Shown: positions 1 to 8,544 of the stretch, in pieces
Layout: every line of letters begins with the position of its first letter
How positions within the stretch are numbered: the stretch's first letter is position 1
Assembly: GCA_949511925.1 (NCBI GenBank)
Contig: CATEYX010000165.1
Location: 1 to 25,801 of the forward strand
Length of the DNA: 25,801 bases
From: Cryomorphaceae bacterium
Lineage (GTDB): Bacteria > Bacteroidota > Bacteroidia > Flavobacteriales > BACL11
Reading direction: 5' to 3'
Notes under the pieces: model-generated
Told to the model about the DNA's origin: nothing
Seen by the model: the letters and a program-made list of their open reading frames with translations, nothing else
Database searches by the model: none
Translations under genes and position numbers: made by a program

Positions 1-2205
1 CAGCAGTTTAATTATGCTTTACAAGCTTTTAAAAAGTCGGCATCTTATTCTTATGATGAAGTTATTCAGGAAGAGGCTTTTTATAATTACGCAAAATTAT
101 CGTATCAGTTGGATTTACCTTTTGATAATACCTTACTAGTACTTAAAACTTATTTGGAAAAGTTTGACAATACAATTCATATAAAAGAAATTGAAACCTT
201 AATGGTTCAGGTTTTCCAGAGTAGCAGTAAATATGATGAGGCTTTTGACGCTTTATCATCTATCCAATTACCTGATTTTCAGCAGCAAAGATCACTTCAA
301 CAACTTGCTTTCTTTTTAGGGGTAAAGGAATATAATGCCGCTAACTATAGTAAGGCACTTACTTATTTTCAATTAGCTACTCAGTATCCTATAGATGATA
401 AAATAGCTTATGTAGCTGTTTTTTGGCTGGCAGATTGTTATTTTAAGCTAAATGACTTTGAAAGATCAGCTGAACTTTATACTAATCTTCCTATTAATAA
501 TACTGTAAATTTAGGATTTTATCACGAGTTAAAACAATATCATTTAGCCTATGCTTATTTTAAGCTAGGAGAATATAAACGAGCAAATGTTTACTTTAGA
601 AAATATGAAAAGCTAGCAACTGATAGTATGAATTTGAATGATACTTATTTGCGTATTGCAGATTGCTTTTTTATGAATCAAGAATATTCGCTTTCTGAAA
701 AATATTATGACAAGGCAATTGCTTATTCTTTCTTTGATGGCGATTATGCTATCTATAAGCGATCGGTTGCTTTGGGCTTGGTAGGTAAAAATAATACTAA
801 AGTAAAATTATTAAAACAGTTAACTAATGATTTCTTAACTTCTATTTATTATGATAATGCGCTACATGATTTAGCACGCTATTATAAAAAGACTTCCAAA
901 AATGATTTGGCTATTACTTATTACGATAAGCTATTGTTGGAAACAAATGATGAACAATTTACTGCTGATGCTCATTTGAGTAAAGGAATGATTTATTTTA
1001 ACATTAGTAAAGTTGATCAGGCAATCGTATCCTTTTTATTTGTGTTGAATAATTTTCAGCAAACTATTTATTTTAAAGAAGCTTTGTCAGGATTGCAGGC
1101 TGCTTATGTTAGTTTGGCTAAGGTGGATGAGTATTTGGCAATAGTAAATGGTTTACCTGAAATTAGCATCAGTAGGGCAGAGCAAGATTCATTGACGTAT
1201 AATACGGCTTTTATGAAATTTTCTGAAGGTGATTATTTGGTTGCTCAGAGAACTTTCAATCAATATTTAGAAAAATTTGAAAATGGAATATTTAAAATTG
1301 ATGCTGTCTATTATAATGCTATCTCTTATATAAAAGTTGGGGATACGACTAATGCAGTACTTATGTATACTGAATTGATTGGAGTTTCTAATGCTGAGTA
1401 TAAGCAATCGGCTTTAAGTTTTTTAGCCAGAAGGTATTATACTGAGGATGATTATGCGAATTCAAATATCTATTACCAGAATTTAGAGAAAGTTGCTGAT
1501 AATAATTCTTTAAAGAGAGAAGCTATTATTCGTCTTATGTATGGAAATGAAAGACTAAATACTGAGCTAGCTTATAACTATGCTAAGCAGGTTATTAATT
1601 TAGATAAAACTGATGATTGGCTAATGAGTAAAGCTAAAATTATTATTGCTCGACATGAGTTTTCTATAGGTAATTATGCAAAATCAAAAACAACTTTTGA
1701 AAAAGTAGTGGAACTTTCGGATTATGATGAAGGGGCTGAAGCAAAATATTATTTGGCATATTTAACGTATTTGGACGATAGCCTGGCTTTGGCTGAGAAA
1801 ATGATATTTGAATTGGCCGAAAGTTATACTAGTGATTATTTTATAGCAAAGGCATTTATTTTACTGGCTGATATTTATGTGGTGCAGGAAAATGACTTTC
1901 AGGCAAAGGCAACTTTGGAAAGTATTATTGAAAATCATGATGGGGAAGTGCTAGTAAATTTGGCTAGGAAAAATTGGGAGTTAATTTTAGAAAGAGAAAC
2001 TTTGAAAAATGCAATAAAAGAACTACCTCAAAGTTATATTGAAATATCTGAAGAAGAAATTGATTATGATTTGGAAGAGTTTTTGATTCAGGATGTGGAG
2101 ATTGATGAAGATTATAAAGTAGTTGCTCCTGATACTTTAGCGGCTCCTAAAACAGATAGCTTAGAAATAATTAACGAATACATTGAGGAAGATGAAATTG
2201 AATAA
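1..2205 (+). CDS. TPR-repeat protein (5' end cut by window edge)
   Basis: The reading frame is open from base 1, so the gene starts upstream; 734 residues are visible. The first in-frame start candidate is only a TTG at 109 and is not a credible start. The protein is a chain of tetratricopeptide-like helical pairs with recurrent Tyr/Ala/Leu spacing and a central run of 'YY.KAI.Y' and 'A.Y.KG..YF' type units. It ends in a very acidic tail of about 60 residues rich in Glu/Asp. TPR arrays are protein-binding scaffolds, and in Bacteroidota such long periplasmic or envelope TPR proteins are common. Its stop overlaps the next gene, an outer-membrane barrel, by 14 nt, so the two are probably co-translated and may act together at the envelope. 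That partnership is inference; no enzymatic domain is visible, and any signal peptide lies outside the window. Confidence 0.85.
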   Translation, partial: QQFNYALQAFKKSASYSYDEVIQEEAFYNYAKLSYQLDLPFDNTLLVLKTYLEKFDNTIHIKEIETLMVQVFQSSSKYDEAFDALSSIQLPDFQQQRSLQQLAFFLGVKEYNAANYSKALTYFQLATQYPIDDKIAYVAVFWLADCYFKLNDFERSAELYTNLPINNTVNLGFYHELKQYHLAYAYFKLGEYKRANVYFRKYEKLATDSMNLNDTYLRIADCFFMNQEYSLSEKYYDKAIAYSFFDGDYAIYKRSVALGLVGKNNTKVKLLKQLTNDFLTSIYYDNALHDLARYYKKTSKNDLAITYYDKLLLETNDEQFTADAHLSKGMIYFNISKVDQAIVSFLFVLNNFQQTIYFKEALSGLQAAYVSLAKVDEYLAIVNGLPEISISRAEQDSLTYNTAFMKFSEGDYLVAQRTFNQYLEKFENGIFKIDAVYYNAISYIKVGDTTNAVLMYTELIGVSNAEYKQSALSFLARRYYTEDDYANSNIYYQNLEKVADNNSLKREAIIRLMYGNERLNTELAYNYAKQVINLDKTDDWLMSKAKIIIARHEFSIGNYAKSKTTFEKVVELSDYDEGAEAKYYLAYLTYLDDSLALAEKMIFELAESYTSDYFIAKAFILLADIYVVQENDFQAKATLESIIENHDGEVLVNLARKNWELILERETLKNAIKELPQSYIEISEEEIDYDLEEFLIQDVEIDEDYKVVAPDTLAAPKTDSLEIINEYIEEDEIE

Positions 2206-3889
2206 AATATTTATAGTGATTTTATTTAGTACTAGTCAGCTTTTAGGTCAAGACATTGGTACGACTGAAGTAAGGGTGATAGAAGGTTTTATACCAACTA
2301 TCCCTGAAGCAAGTCGTTTGAATGAAAAGGCAGCTTTTGCTGATACAATTAAAAAAGTACGTACCCAAGAATATGCAGCAGTGGAAACTGATTTAAAATC
2401 GAATTATAAAACAAGGCCTTTAAAAGCTGCAAAAGTAAAAGCGGATAAAATTGCAAAGTTATACGGAACTAAATTAAGTGTAGGGTTTGGAAATACTTGG
2501 GCGACTAAAGCAAGTGTTGTGCACAATAGCAAGCGTTCAAAAACTTTGAGTTATGGAATTCTGTTGAATCACTTTGCAAATAAGTATAAAGTACCATTAG
2601 TGCTTGAGGGTTTTCAACCTGCAATTCCAAGAGGTCCTTTTCTGGTGAGGAGTAGTAAAAACACTTTACATTTGTATGGAAAAAAAATAAGTTCTTCCTA
2701 TATATTTATGGGAAATTTGAATTATGACAGGAGGACAGCTTTGTATAGAAATACAAACCTCGCTTTGCTTTCTGAAGAAAATTATAGAAACCGTTTTGCT
2801 TACACAAAACTTTCTTTTTCTGCTATTTCCAAAGAGTTGGCGGCCGATAAATTTAAACACCATACTAGTTTTTTTGTTTCAGATTTAAATGAGTTTTCTG
2901 AAAATCAAATCCATTTAAATACAAATTTAAGCAAAACGATTAATGGTTTGCCTATTGCTTTGGAAATTGAGTTGAACGATTATCTGAATTATAATAATCC
3001 AGACTCAAAATTTGAAAATTCAAATGTACAATCATTTCATTTTTCACCCTCTACTTCACTCAATAAATATGGGTTTAAGTTTGATTTAGGATTAGAATTT
3101 CATTATTTGTCGGACGTTAAGCCGTTTGATATTTTTCCGCAAATTAAAGCGACTAAAGAGCTTGTGAAAGATGTTTTGTTGGTGCATGGTGGTTTGCGTC
3201 ATAGCGATCAAAGACATACTCTAAAATCGCTTTCTGATGAGAATCCTTATATCCATTCCTATGGGACTGACCAGGCTATTTTGTCTGGTAACACTTTACA
3301 AAATTTAAAAAGAACTTATTCGGATGAATTATATGTCGCTATGCGTAATGTATTAGCGGAAGATGAGGTTTTTGAGGGAAGCGTGGCTTACGGAACGGTT
3401 CAGAATTTTGCTCATTTCATAGGATTTGATAATGGGGTGTATAGTCGTTTTTTAGTAGATTATATTGATGTAAAACAACTGCATATTAATGCGATTTATT
3501 ATAGAAAAATAAATAATATTATAAGTGTAAAGGCAAATGCCGATTATTACAATTGGGATAAGGAAGTTTATCATAAACCTAATTTTAAGGCAAGCTTAAG
3601 TGCTCCTGTTAATCTGAGAGATAAGATAAAAGTTGTTACATCATTAAGTTATAAGGGTGAGAGAATTTCTAGTTTGAAATTGTATGTAGATGATGTTGTA
3701 AATAACCCGCCAGAAATTACTACTCTTAATTCACAATTTCATATGAATTTAGGAGTGTACTATAATTACACAAAAAATATTTCAGCTTACTTGCAATTGA
3801 ATAACCTTACCAATTCCAAACAAGATGTGTGGAAAGGTTATCGTGAAGTTGGTTTTAACGGTCTTTTAGGGCTGAATTATTCTTTCTAA
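2192..3889 (+). CDS. Outer-membrane beta-barrel protein, TonB-receptor-like, no plug seen
   Basis: About 565 aa. The ATG at 2192 is preferred over a TTG at 2183, because it gives a clean signal peptide: Lys-rich start, hydrophobic core, cleavage near 'LLGQ' at about residue 20. The mature protein is rich in alternating hydrophobic/aromatic strands and ends '...LGLNYSF', a terminal aromatic after a beta strand as in BAM-inserted outer-membrane proteins. A segment near the C-terminus ('YLQLNNLTNSK') resembles the last strands of TonB-dependent receptors, but I see neither a TonB box nor a plug domain. The N-terminal 80 residues are polar and Lys-rich. It overlaps the upstream TPR gene by 14 nt. 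The order TPR protein-barrel protein-gyrB is, from memory, common in flavobacteria. The transported substrate, if any, is unknown. Confidence 0.8.
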   Translation: MKLNKIFIVILFSTSQLLGQDIGTTEVRVIEGFIPTIPEASRLNEKAAFADTIKKVRTQEYAAVETDLKSNYKTRPLKAAKVKADKIAKLYGTKLSVGFGNTWATKASVVHNSKRSKTLSYGILLNHFANKYKVPLVLEGFQPAIPRGPFLVRSSKNTLHLYGKKISSSYIFMGNLNYDRRTALYRNTNLALLSEENYRNRFAYTKLSFSAISKELAADKFKHHTSFFVSDLNEFSENQIHLNTNLSKTINGLPIALEIELNDYLNYNNPDSKFENSNVQSFHFSPSTSLNKYGFKFDLGLEFHYLSDVKPFDIFPQIKATKELVKDVLLVHGGLRHSDQRHTLKSLSDENPYIHSYGTDQAILSGNTLQNLKRTYSDELYVAMRNVLAEDEVFEGSVAYGTVQNFAHFIGFDNGVYSRFLVDYIDVKQLHINAIYYRKINNIISVKANADYYNWDKEVYHKPNFKASLSAPVNLRDKIKVVTSLSYKGERISSLKLYVDDVVNNPPEITTLNSQFHMNLGVYYNYTKNISAYLQLNNLTNSKQDVWKGYREVGFNGLLGLNYSF

Positions 3890-3963
3890 ATTTATTAACA
3901 TTTGTTGAAAAATTCCTTTTAATTTTCATGCTTTTTTTCCTACTTTAACTCATTCAATAAGTG

Positions 3964-3971
3964 TATATTTG
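3964..3971 (+). promoter_or_regulatory. Putative gyrB promoter, -7 box TATATTTG
   Basis: The sequence matches the Bacteroidota -7 consensus TAnnTTTG and lies 35 nt before the gyrB ATG, in the 117-nt gap after the barrel gene. No good TTG/TTTG -33 element sits at the usual 19-21 nt spacing; the region there is a T-rich run. Medium confidence from the -7 box alone. Confidence 0.5.
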
Positions 3972-4006
3972 TTTGATTAAAAAAAAATAGAAAATAATTC
4001 AATTTT

Positions 4007-5956
4007 ATGAGTGAAGAAAATAAAAATCAAGAATATAGTGCTAGTAATATTCAGGTACTTGAAGGTTTAGAGGCGGTACGTAAAAGGCCGGCTATGTATA
4101 TTGGTGATATTGGGATGAAAGGATTACACCATTTAGTGTATGAAGTGGTGGATAATTCAATTGATGAGGCGCTTGCTGGACATTGTTCTCACATTGATTG
4201 TTTTATCAATGAAGATAACTCAATTACTGTAACGGATAATGGTAGGGGAATTCCTACTGATATGCACGAAAAAGAAGGGCGTTCTGCTTTAGAGGTAGTC
4301 ATGACGGTTTTGCATGCTGGGGGTAAGTTTGATAAAGGTTCTTACAAGGTTTCTGGTGGTCTTCATGGAGTTGGGGTTTCTTGTGTAAATGCACTTTCTT
4401 CCGATTTAAGAGTTGAAGTGCACAGAGAAGGAAAGGTATTTGAACAAGAATATAAAATTGGCGTTCCACAGTATGATGTGCGTGAAATAGGAACAACTGA
4501 TAAAACAGGAACTTTTGTTACTTTCTTGCCAGATGCTTCAATTTTTGAAGAAACTGTTTATCATTTTGATATTATAGTGGCTCGATTAAGAGAGTTAGCT
4601 TTTTTGAATAAAGGGATTAACCTTTCTGTTACGGATAAAAGAAGAAAAGATGATGATGGGGAGTTTATAAAAGAAGAATTTTATTCTGAAGGAGGATTGA
4701 AGGAATTTGTTTCTTTCTTGGATGAGACTAGAGATTCTATTTTACAAGATGTTATCTATATTGATGGTGAAAAAGATGGTGTTCCGGTTGAGGTTGCTAT
4801 GGTGTATAATACTTCTTATACTGAGAATGTGCATTCTTATGTAAATAACATTAATACAATTGAAGGGGGTACACATCTCTCAGGTTTTAGAAGAGGATTG
4901 ACTAGGACACTTAAAAAATATGCTGATGAGTCGGGTTTATTAAAAAAAATGAAATTTGAAATTTCTGGGGACGACTTTAGAGAAGGTTTAACTGCAGTAA
5001 TTTCTGTAAAAGTTATGGAGCCTCAGTTTGAAGGGCAAACAAAAACAAAATTAGGAAACAAGGAAGTTACTACAGCAGTTTCTCAATCAGTAAGTGATAT
5101 GCTTACTTTCTATTTGGAGGAAAATCCTGAGCAAGCAAAAAGAATTGTACTAAAAGTAATTTTGGCTGCTACAGCTCGAAATGCGGCAACTAAGGCAAGG
5201 GAAATGGTTCAGAGAAAGAGTGTGCTTGTCGGTTCTGGTCTTCCAGGTAAGCTATCTGATTGTTCTGAAAAAGATCCTTCTAAATGTGAAATTTATTTAG
5301 TAGAGGGAGATTCGGCAGGAGGTACAGCAAAGCAAGGTAGAGATAGACATTTTCAAGCAATTTTACCGTTAAGAGGGAAAATATTGAATGTTGAAAAAGC
5401 TATGCCGCATAAGGTATTTGAAAATGAGGAAATCAAGAATATGTTTAAAGCTCTTGGTGTTTCTATTGGTACTTTGGATGATGAAAGAGAGTTAAACATT
5501 GATAAATTAAGATACCATAAAGTAGTAGTTATGACGGATGCGGATATTGACGGTTCTCATATTGCTACTTTACTGTTGACTTTCTTCTTCCGTTACTTAA
5601 AGCCACTTATTGAGCAGGGATATGTTTATATTGCAACTCCACCTTTATATTTATTAAAAAAAGGGAAGGATCATAGATATTGTTGGGATGAGTCGCAAAG
5701 AGAATTGATGATTAAGGAAATGAAAGGAGGAAAAGATGTAAATGTAATTATACAAAGGTATAAAGGTTTAGGGGAAATGAATGCTTCACAACTTTGGGAT
5801 ACTACTTTGAATCCTGAATATAGAACACTTAAGCAAGTTACGATTGATAATGCAGCTGAAGCGGATAGAGTATTTTCTATGTTAATGGGGGATGAAGTTC
5901 CGCCAAGGAGAGCTTTTATTGAAGCGAATGCTAAGTACGCAAATATTGATGCTTAA
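4007..5956 (+). CDS. gyrB: DNA gyrase subunit B
   Basis: 649 aa, close to the usual length for short (non-enterobacterial) GyrB. GyrB hydrolyses ATP to drive negative supercoiling by the GyrA2B2 complex. Visible elements in order: GHKL ATPase N-box with catalytic Glu46 and Asn50 ('YEVVDNSIDEA'); the 'DNGRGIP' ATP-lid motif; the 'GGLHGVG' glycine motif; then the TOPRIM domain with Glu433 in 'VEGDSAGG' and the metal-binding 'DADIDGSH' (Asp511, Asp513, Asp515); and the C-terminal 'QRYKGLGEMN' motif. ParE is the paralogue to exclude. The 'EGDSAGGTAKQGRDR' context, the GyrB-like length and the mdh neighbour favour GyrB. It is followed after 34 nt by mdh with no terminator or -7 box between, so the two are probably co-transcribed. 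Confidence 0.97.
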   Translation: MSEENKNQEYSASNIQVLEGLEAVRKRPAMYIGDIGMKGLHHLVYEVVDNSIDEALAGHCSHIDCFINEDNSITVTDNGRGIPTDMHEKEGRSALEVVMTVLHAGGKFDKGSYKVSGGLHGVGVSCVNALSSDLRVEVHREGKVFEQEYKIGVPQYDVREIGTTDKTGTFVTFLPDASIFEETVYHFDIIVARLRELAFLNKGINLSVTDKRRKDDDGEFIKEEFYSEGGLKEFVSFLDETRDSILQDVIYIDGEKDGVPVEVAMVYNTSYTENVHSYVNNINTIEGGTHLSGFRRGLTRTLKKYADESGLLKKMKFEISGDDFREGLTAVISVKVMEPQFEGQTKTKLGNKEVTTAVSQSVSDMLTFYLEENPEQAKRIVLKVILAATARNAATKAREMVQRKSVLVGSGLPGKLSDCSEKDPSKCEIYLVEGDSAGGTAKQGRDRHFQAILPLRGKILNVEKAMPHKVFENEEIKNMFKALGVSIGTLDDERELNIDKLRYHKVVVMTDADIDGSHIATLLLTFFFRYLKPLIEQGYVYIATPPLYLLKKGKDHRYCWDESQRELMIKEMKGGKDVNVIIQRYKGLGEMNASQLWDTTLNPEYRTLKQVTIDNAAEADRVFSMLMGDEVPPRRAFIEANAKYANIDA

Positions 5957-5990
5957 GAAAAGATAGAATACAATAATAAAAAATAAAATA

Positions 5991-6926
5991 ATGAAAGTTA
6001 CAGTAGTAGGAGCAGGAGCAGTAGGAGCAAGTTGTGCGGAATATATCGCGATTAAAAACTTTGCTTCAGAGGTGGTATTAGTTGATATTAAAGAAAACTT
6101 TGCTGAAGGGAAGGCTATGGATTTAATGCAAACAGCATCATTGATGGGTTTTGACACTAAAATTACAGGCTCAACAAACGATTATTCTAAAACTGCAGGA
6201 AGTAATATTGCAGTTATTACTTCAGGTATTCCAAGAAAACCAGGAATGACAAGAGAGGAGTTAATTGGTATTAATGCAGGTATTGTAAAGTCTGTATCAG
6301 AGCAATTGATTAAACATTCTCCTGCTGTAATTTTAATTATTGTAAGTAATCCTATGGATACTATGACTTACTTAGCACATAAAGTAACTGGTTTGCCAAA
6401 AAATAGAATTATTGGTATGGGTGGTGCTTTAGATTCTGCACGATTCAAATACAGATTAGCTGAAGCTATGGAATGTCCAAGTTCTGATATTGAAGGGATG
6501 GTTATTGGTGGACATTCTGATAAAGGAATGGTGCCTTTAACTCGTATAGCAACTAGAAATTCTGTTAGAGTTTCTGAGTTTTTGCCTGCAGAAAGATTGC
6601 AAAAAGTATTAGAAGACACTAAAATAGGTGGAGCTACTTTAACAGGAATGTTAGGGACTTCAGCTTGGTATGCTCCAGGTGCTGCAGTAAGTAGTTTGGT
6701 GCAAGCAATTGCTTGTGATCAGCAAAAAATGTTCCCCTGTTCAGTGTTGTTAGAAGGCGAATTTGGTTTGAATGATTTATGCATTGGTGTTCCAGTTATT
6801 TTAGGTAAAAATGGAATAGAAAAAATTGTTGAAATTAAGTTGGATGTTGCAGAATTAAGCCAATTACAAGCATCAGCAAAAGGGGTAAAAGCAACAAACA
6901 TTTTATTAGACGATTTAAATTTATAA
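5991..6926 (+). CDS. mdh: Malate dehydrogenase (NAD-dependent, LDH-like type)
   Basis: 311 aa, full length for the LDH-like bacterial MDH class; it interconverts malate and oxaloacetate in the TCA cycle. The dinucleotide-binding GAGAVG lies at residues 7-12 and Asp32 at the end of beta-2 indicates NAD rather than NADP. The substrate-binding arginines Arg82 and Arg88 lie in the mobile-loop sequence 'GIPRKPGMTREEL'; Arg at the first loop position is the usual MDH mark, where LDH has Gln. Asn120 is in 'VSNPMD', Arg151 in 'ALDSARF' and the catalytic His175 in 'GGHSDKGM'. No separate promoter is seen between gyrB and this gene. The residues needed for activity are all present. Confidence 0.96.
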   Translation: MKVTVVGAGAVGASCAEYIAIKNFASEVVLVDIKENFAEGKAMDLMQTASLMGFDTKITGSTNDYSKTAGSNIAVITSGIPRKPGMTREELIGINAGIVKSVSEQLIKHSPAVILIIVSNPMDTMTYLAHKVTGLPKNRIIGMGGALDSARFKYRLAEAMECPSSDIEGMVIGGHSDKGMVPLTRIATRNSVRVSEFLPAERLQKVLEDTKIGGATLTGMLGTSAWYAPGAAVSSLVQAIACDQQKMFPCSVLLEGEFGLNDLCIGVPVILGKNGIEKIVEIKLDVAELSQLQASAKGVKATNILLDDLNL

Positions 6927-6942
6927 TATTTACCAATTAGTG

Positions 6943-6972
6943 TTGCTGATTAAATAAAACTTTTTATTTTTG
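6943..6972 (+). promoter_or_regulatory. Putative rpmE2 promoter (-33 TTG, -7 TATTTTTG)
   Basis: TTG at 6943-6945 is followed by 19 nt and then TATTTTTG at 6965-6972, an exact TAnnTTTG -7 box at the expected Bacteroidota spacing. The rpmE2 ATG lies 26 nt after the -7 box. This implies that rpmE2 is transcribed independently of gyrB-mdh. Confidence 0.65.
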
Positions 6973-6998
6973 CAGCCCTAATTTAAGAAGATACAATT

Positions 6999-7253
6999 AT
7001 GAGAAAAGAAATACACCCAGATAATTACAGATTTTGTATATTTAAAGATATGTCATCTGATTTCGCTATTTTAACAAAATCATGTGTTGAAACTGAAGAT
7101 ACTATTAAGTGGGAAGATGGTAACGAATATCCATTAATAAAAATGGAGATTTCTTCTGCTTCTCATCCGTTTTATACAGGAAAGGCAAAGTTAATTGATA
7201 CAGCTGGTAGAATAGATAAATTTAAAAACAAATATAAGAAATTCACAAAATAA
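6999..7253 (+). CDS. rpmE2: 50S ribosomal protein L31, type B
   Basis: 84 aa. The start 'MRKEIHPDNY' and the block 'FKDMSSDFAILTKSC' are characteristic of type B L31, as is the C-terminal 'HPFYTGKAKLIDTAGRIDKF' segment. L31 bridges the large and small subunits. The protein lacks the paired CxxC zinc ligands of type A L31 (only isolated Cys are seen), so it should be zinc independent. It is monocistronic, with its own promoter and a strong terminator 20 nt after the stop codon. Confidence 0.96.
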   Translation: MRKEIHPDNYRFCIFKDMSSDFAILTKSCVETEDTIKWEDGNEYPLIKMEISSASHPFYTGKAKLIDTAGRIDKFKNKYKKFTK

Positions 7254-7272
7254 TAGAATTTTAAGTTATAGT

Positions 7273-7306
7273 AAAAAGCCTGCACATTTGTGTGGGCTTT
7301 TTTTTT
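7273..7306 (+). terminator. Rho-independent terminator after rpmE2
   Basis: An A-rich arm with GCC (7273-7280), TGCAC and a short loop are followed by a complementary GTGTG-GGC arm and at least eight T. The stem is about 13 bp and includes two G-T wobbles. It directly abuts the -7 box of the next gene. Confidence 0.85.
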
Positions 7307-7313
7307 AACTTTG
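7306..7313 (+). promoter_or_regulatory. Putative -7 box TAACTTTG for the GlmU-like gene
   Basis: An exact TAnnTTTG match begins in the last T of the rpmE2 terminator tract. The ATG at 7319 is only 5 nt beyond the box, so the transcript would be leaderless or nearly so. A TTTG at 7287-7290 lies in the terminator hairpin, but its spacing (15 nt) is short for a -33 element. Confidence 0.55.
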
Positions 7314-7318
7314 TTCTT

Positions 7319-8476
7319 ATGAATTTAATTCTTTTTGACAATAATAGGGAAAATTATTACCCTCTATCTTTTACTCGTCCTATTGCTGAATTTAGGATAG
7401 GAATTTTAACCATTAAGGAGAAGTGGGAAAAATACTATAAATCAGTTTCTGTAAAAACAGAAGATTACTTAGCTGTTAAATTTCCTGTAAAGCAAACAAA
7501 TGACAATCTTTGGGTGTCGGCAAAAGTATTACCAACCAAAATATTAATTACTGAGCTTGAGAGTTTAAGGATTGGAGAGATTTTAGAAAAAAAAGGGAGT
7601 ATTATTGCTTTTAGGTCTGCAGTTTTTGATCCTGATAAATTGAATAAAATCACGACTCATATTGAAGTTGATGCAGTAGAAAATCTCTGGGATATTTTTA
7701 AGGATAATGATAGAGAGATAAAACGAGATTTTTCTTTGTTGACTAAAGGAAGAAAGTCTCAGGCTTTGTCTGAAAATAATACTAGTTTAGGAAAAGATAT
7801 TTTTATTGAAAAAGGAGCTAAAGTTTCTTGTAGTATATTGAATGCCGCAAGTGGCCCTATATATATAGGTAAAAATGCTGAGGTAATGGAGGGTTCTATT
7901 ATTAGAGGTCCTTTTGCAATGGGAGAAAGTGCTGTGCTTAAAATGGGAGCTAAAATTTATGGTGCGACTACATTAGGTCCTTATTGTAAAGTTGGAGGTG
8001 AGGTGAATAATTCAGTGTTCTTTGGCTATTCATCCAAAGCTCATGATGGTTTTTTAGGTAATTCTGTGATTGGTGAGTGGTGTAACTTAGGTGCAGATAC
8101 CAATAACTCCAACTTAAAGAATAATTACGCTCAGGTTAAACTCTGGAATTATGAAACGGAACGTTTCAAAAACACAGAATTGCAATTTTGTGGTTTAATA
8201 ATGGGTGATCATTCCAAATGTGGTATTAATACTATGTTTAATACTGGTACTATTGTTGGGGTGAGTGCTAATATTTTTGGTAGTGGATTTCCAAGAAATT
8301 TTATTCCTTCATTTAGCTGGGGAGGTGCAGCAGGTTTTTCTATTTACAAATTACCAAAAGCATTTGAGGTAGCTGAAAAAGTTTTTGGAAGAAGAAAGTT
8401 AAACTTTGACAAAGTAGAACAAGCTATTTTGACTCAGGTTTACAATATGACAAAGCGTTACAGGAACGAACTGTAA
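7319..8476 (+). CDS. GlmU-like nucleotidyltransferase / left-handed beta-helix acyltransferase
   Basis: 385 aa from the ATG at 7319. A longer frame from a GTG at 7292 would begin inside the upstream terminator and is rejected. The N-terminal half is a diverged sugar-phosphate nucleotidyltransferase region beginning 'MNLILFDNN...YYPLSFTRP'. The C-terminal half (about residues 160-330) is a hexapeptide left-handed beta-helix. 'KAHDGFLGNSVIGEWCNLGADT' there resembles the GlmU acetyltransferase active-site stretch. From memory this matches the Bacteroidota-specific alternative GlmU family (TIGR03991), proposed to make UDP-GlcNAc for cell wall and LPS. The canonical GlmU LxxGxGTRM nucleotidyltransferase motif is absent, so the exact substrate is uncertain. 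Confidence 0.85.
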   Translation: MNLILFDNNRENYYPLSFTRPIAEFRIGILTIKEKWEKYYKSVSVKTEDYLAVKFPVKQTNDNLWVSAKVLPTKILITELESLRIGEILEKKGSIIAFRSAVFDPDKLNKITTHIEVDAVENLWDIFKDNDREIKRDFSLLTKGRKSQALSENNTSLGKDIFIEKGAKVSCSILNAASGPIYIGKNAEVMEGSIIRGPFAMGESAVLKMGAKIYGATTLGPYCKVGGEVNNSVFFGYSSKAHDGFLGNSVIGEWCNLGADTNNSNLKNNYAQVKLWNYETERFKNTELQFCGLIMGDHSKCGINTMFNTGTIVGVSANIFGSGFPRNFIPSFSWGGAAGFSIYKLPKAFEVAEKVFGRRKLNFDKVEQAILTQVYNMTKRYRNEL

Positions 8477-8502
8477 CTGACAAAAAGACTAGATTTCAAC
8501 AA

Positions 8503-8518
8503 TGGCATACTAATTGCA
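8503..8518 (+). promoter_or_regulatory. Putative sigma-54 (-24/-12) promoter of lon
   Basis: TGGCATACTAATTGCA carries GG at 8504-8505 and GC at 8516-8517, separated by exactly 10 nt, the invariant spacing of sigma-54 promoters (TGGCAC-N5-TTGC). Transcription would start near 8529, 16 nt before the lon ATG. No TAnnTTTG -7 box is seen in this 68-nt gap. A degenerate inverted repeat, CTGACAAAAAGACTAG (8477-8492), lies just upstream and could be a regulator site. The assignment rests on sequence match only. Confidence 0.55.
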
Positions 8519-8544
8519 TTTGTTTATTGTGAAAAATAATTATT

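Noticed and set aside
7292..7318. Upstream extension of the GlmU-like protein from a GTG start
   Set aside because: It would begin inside the rpmE2 terminator hairpin and encodes a Phe-rich stretch from the T-tract; the ATG at 7319 directly follows a -7 box.
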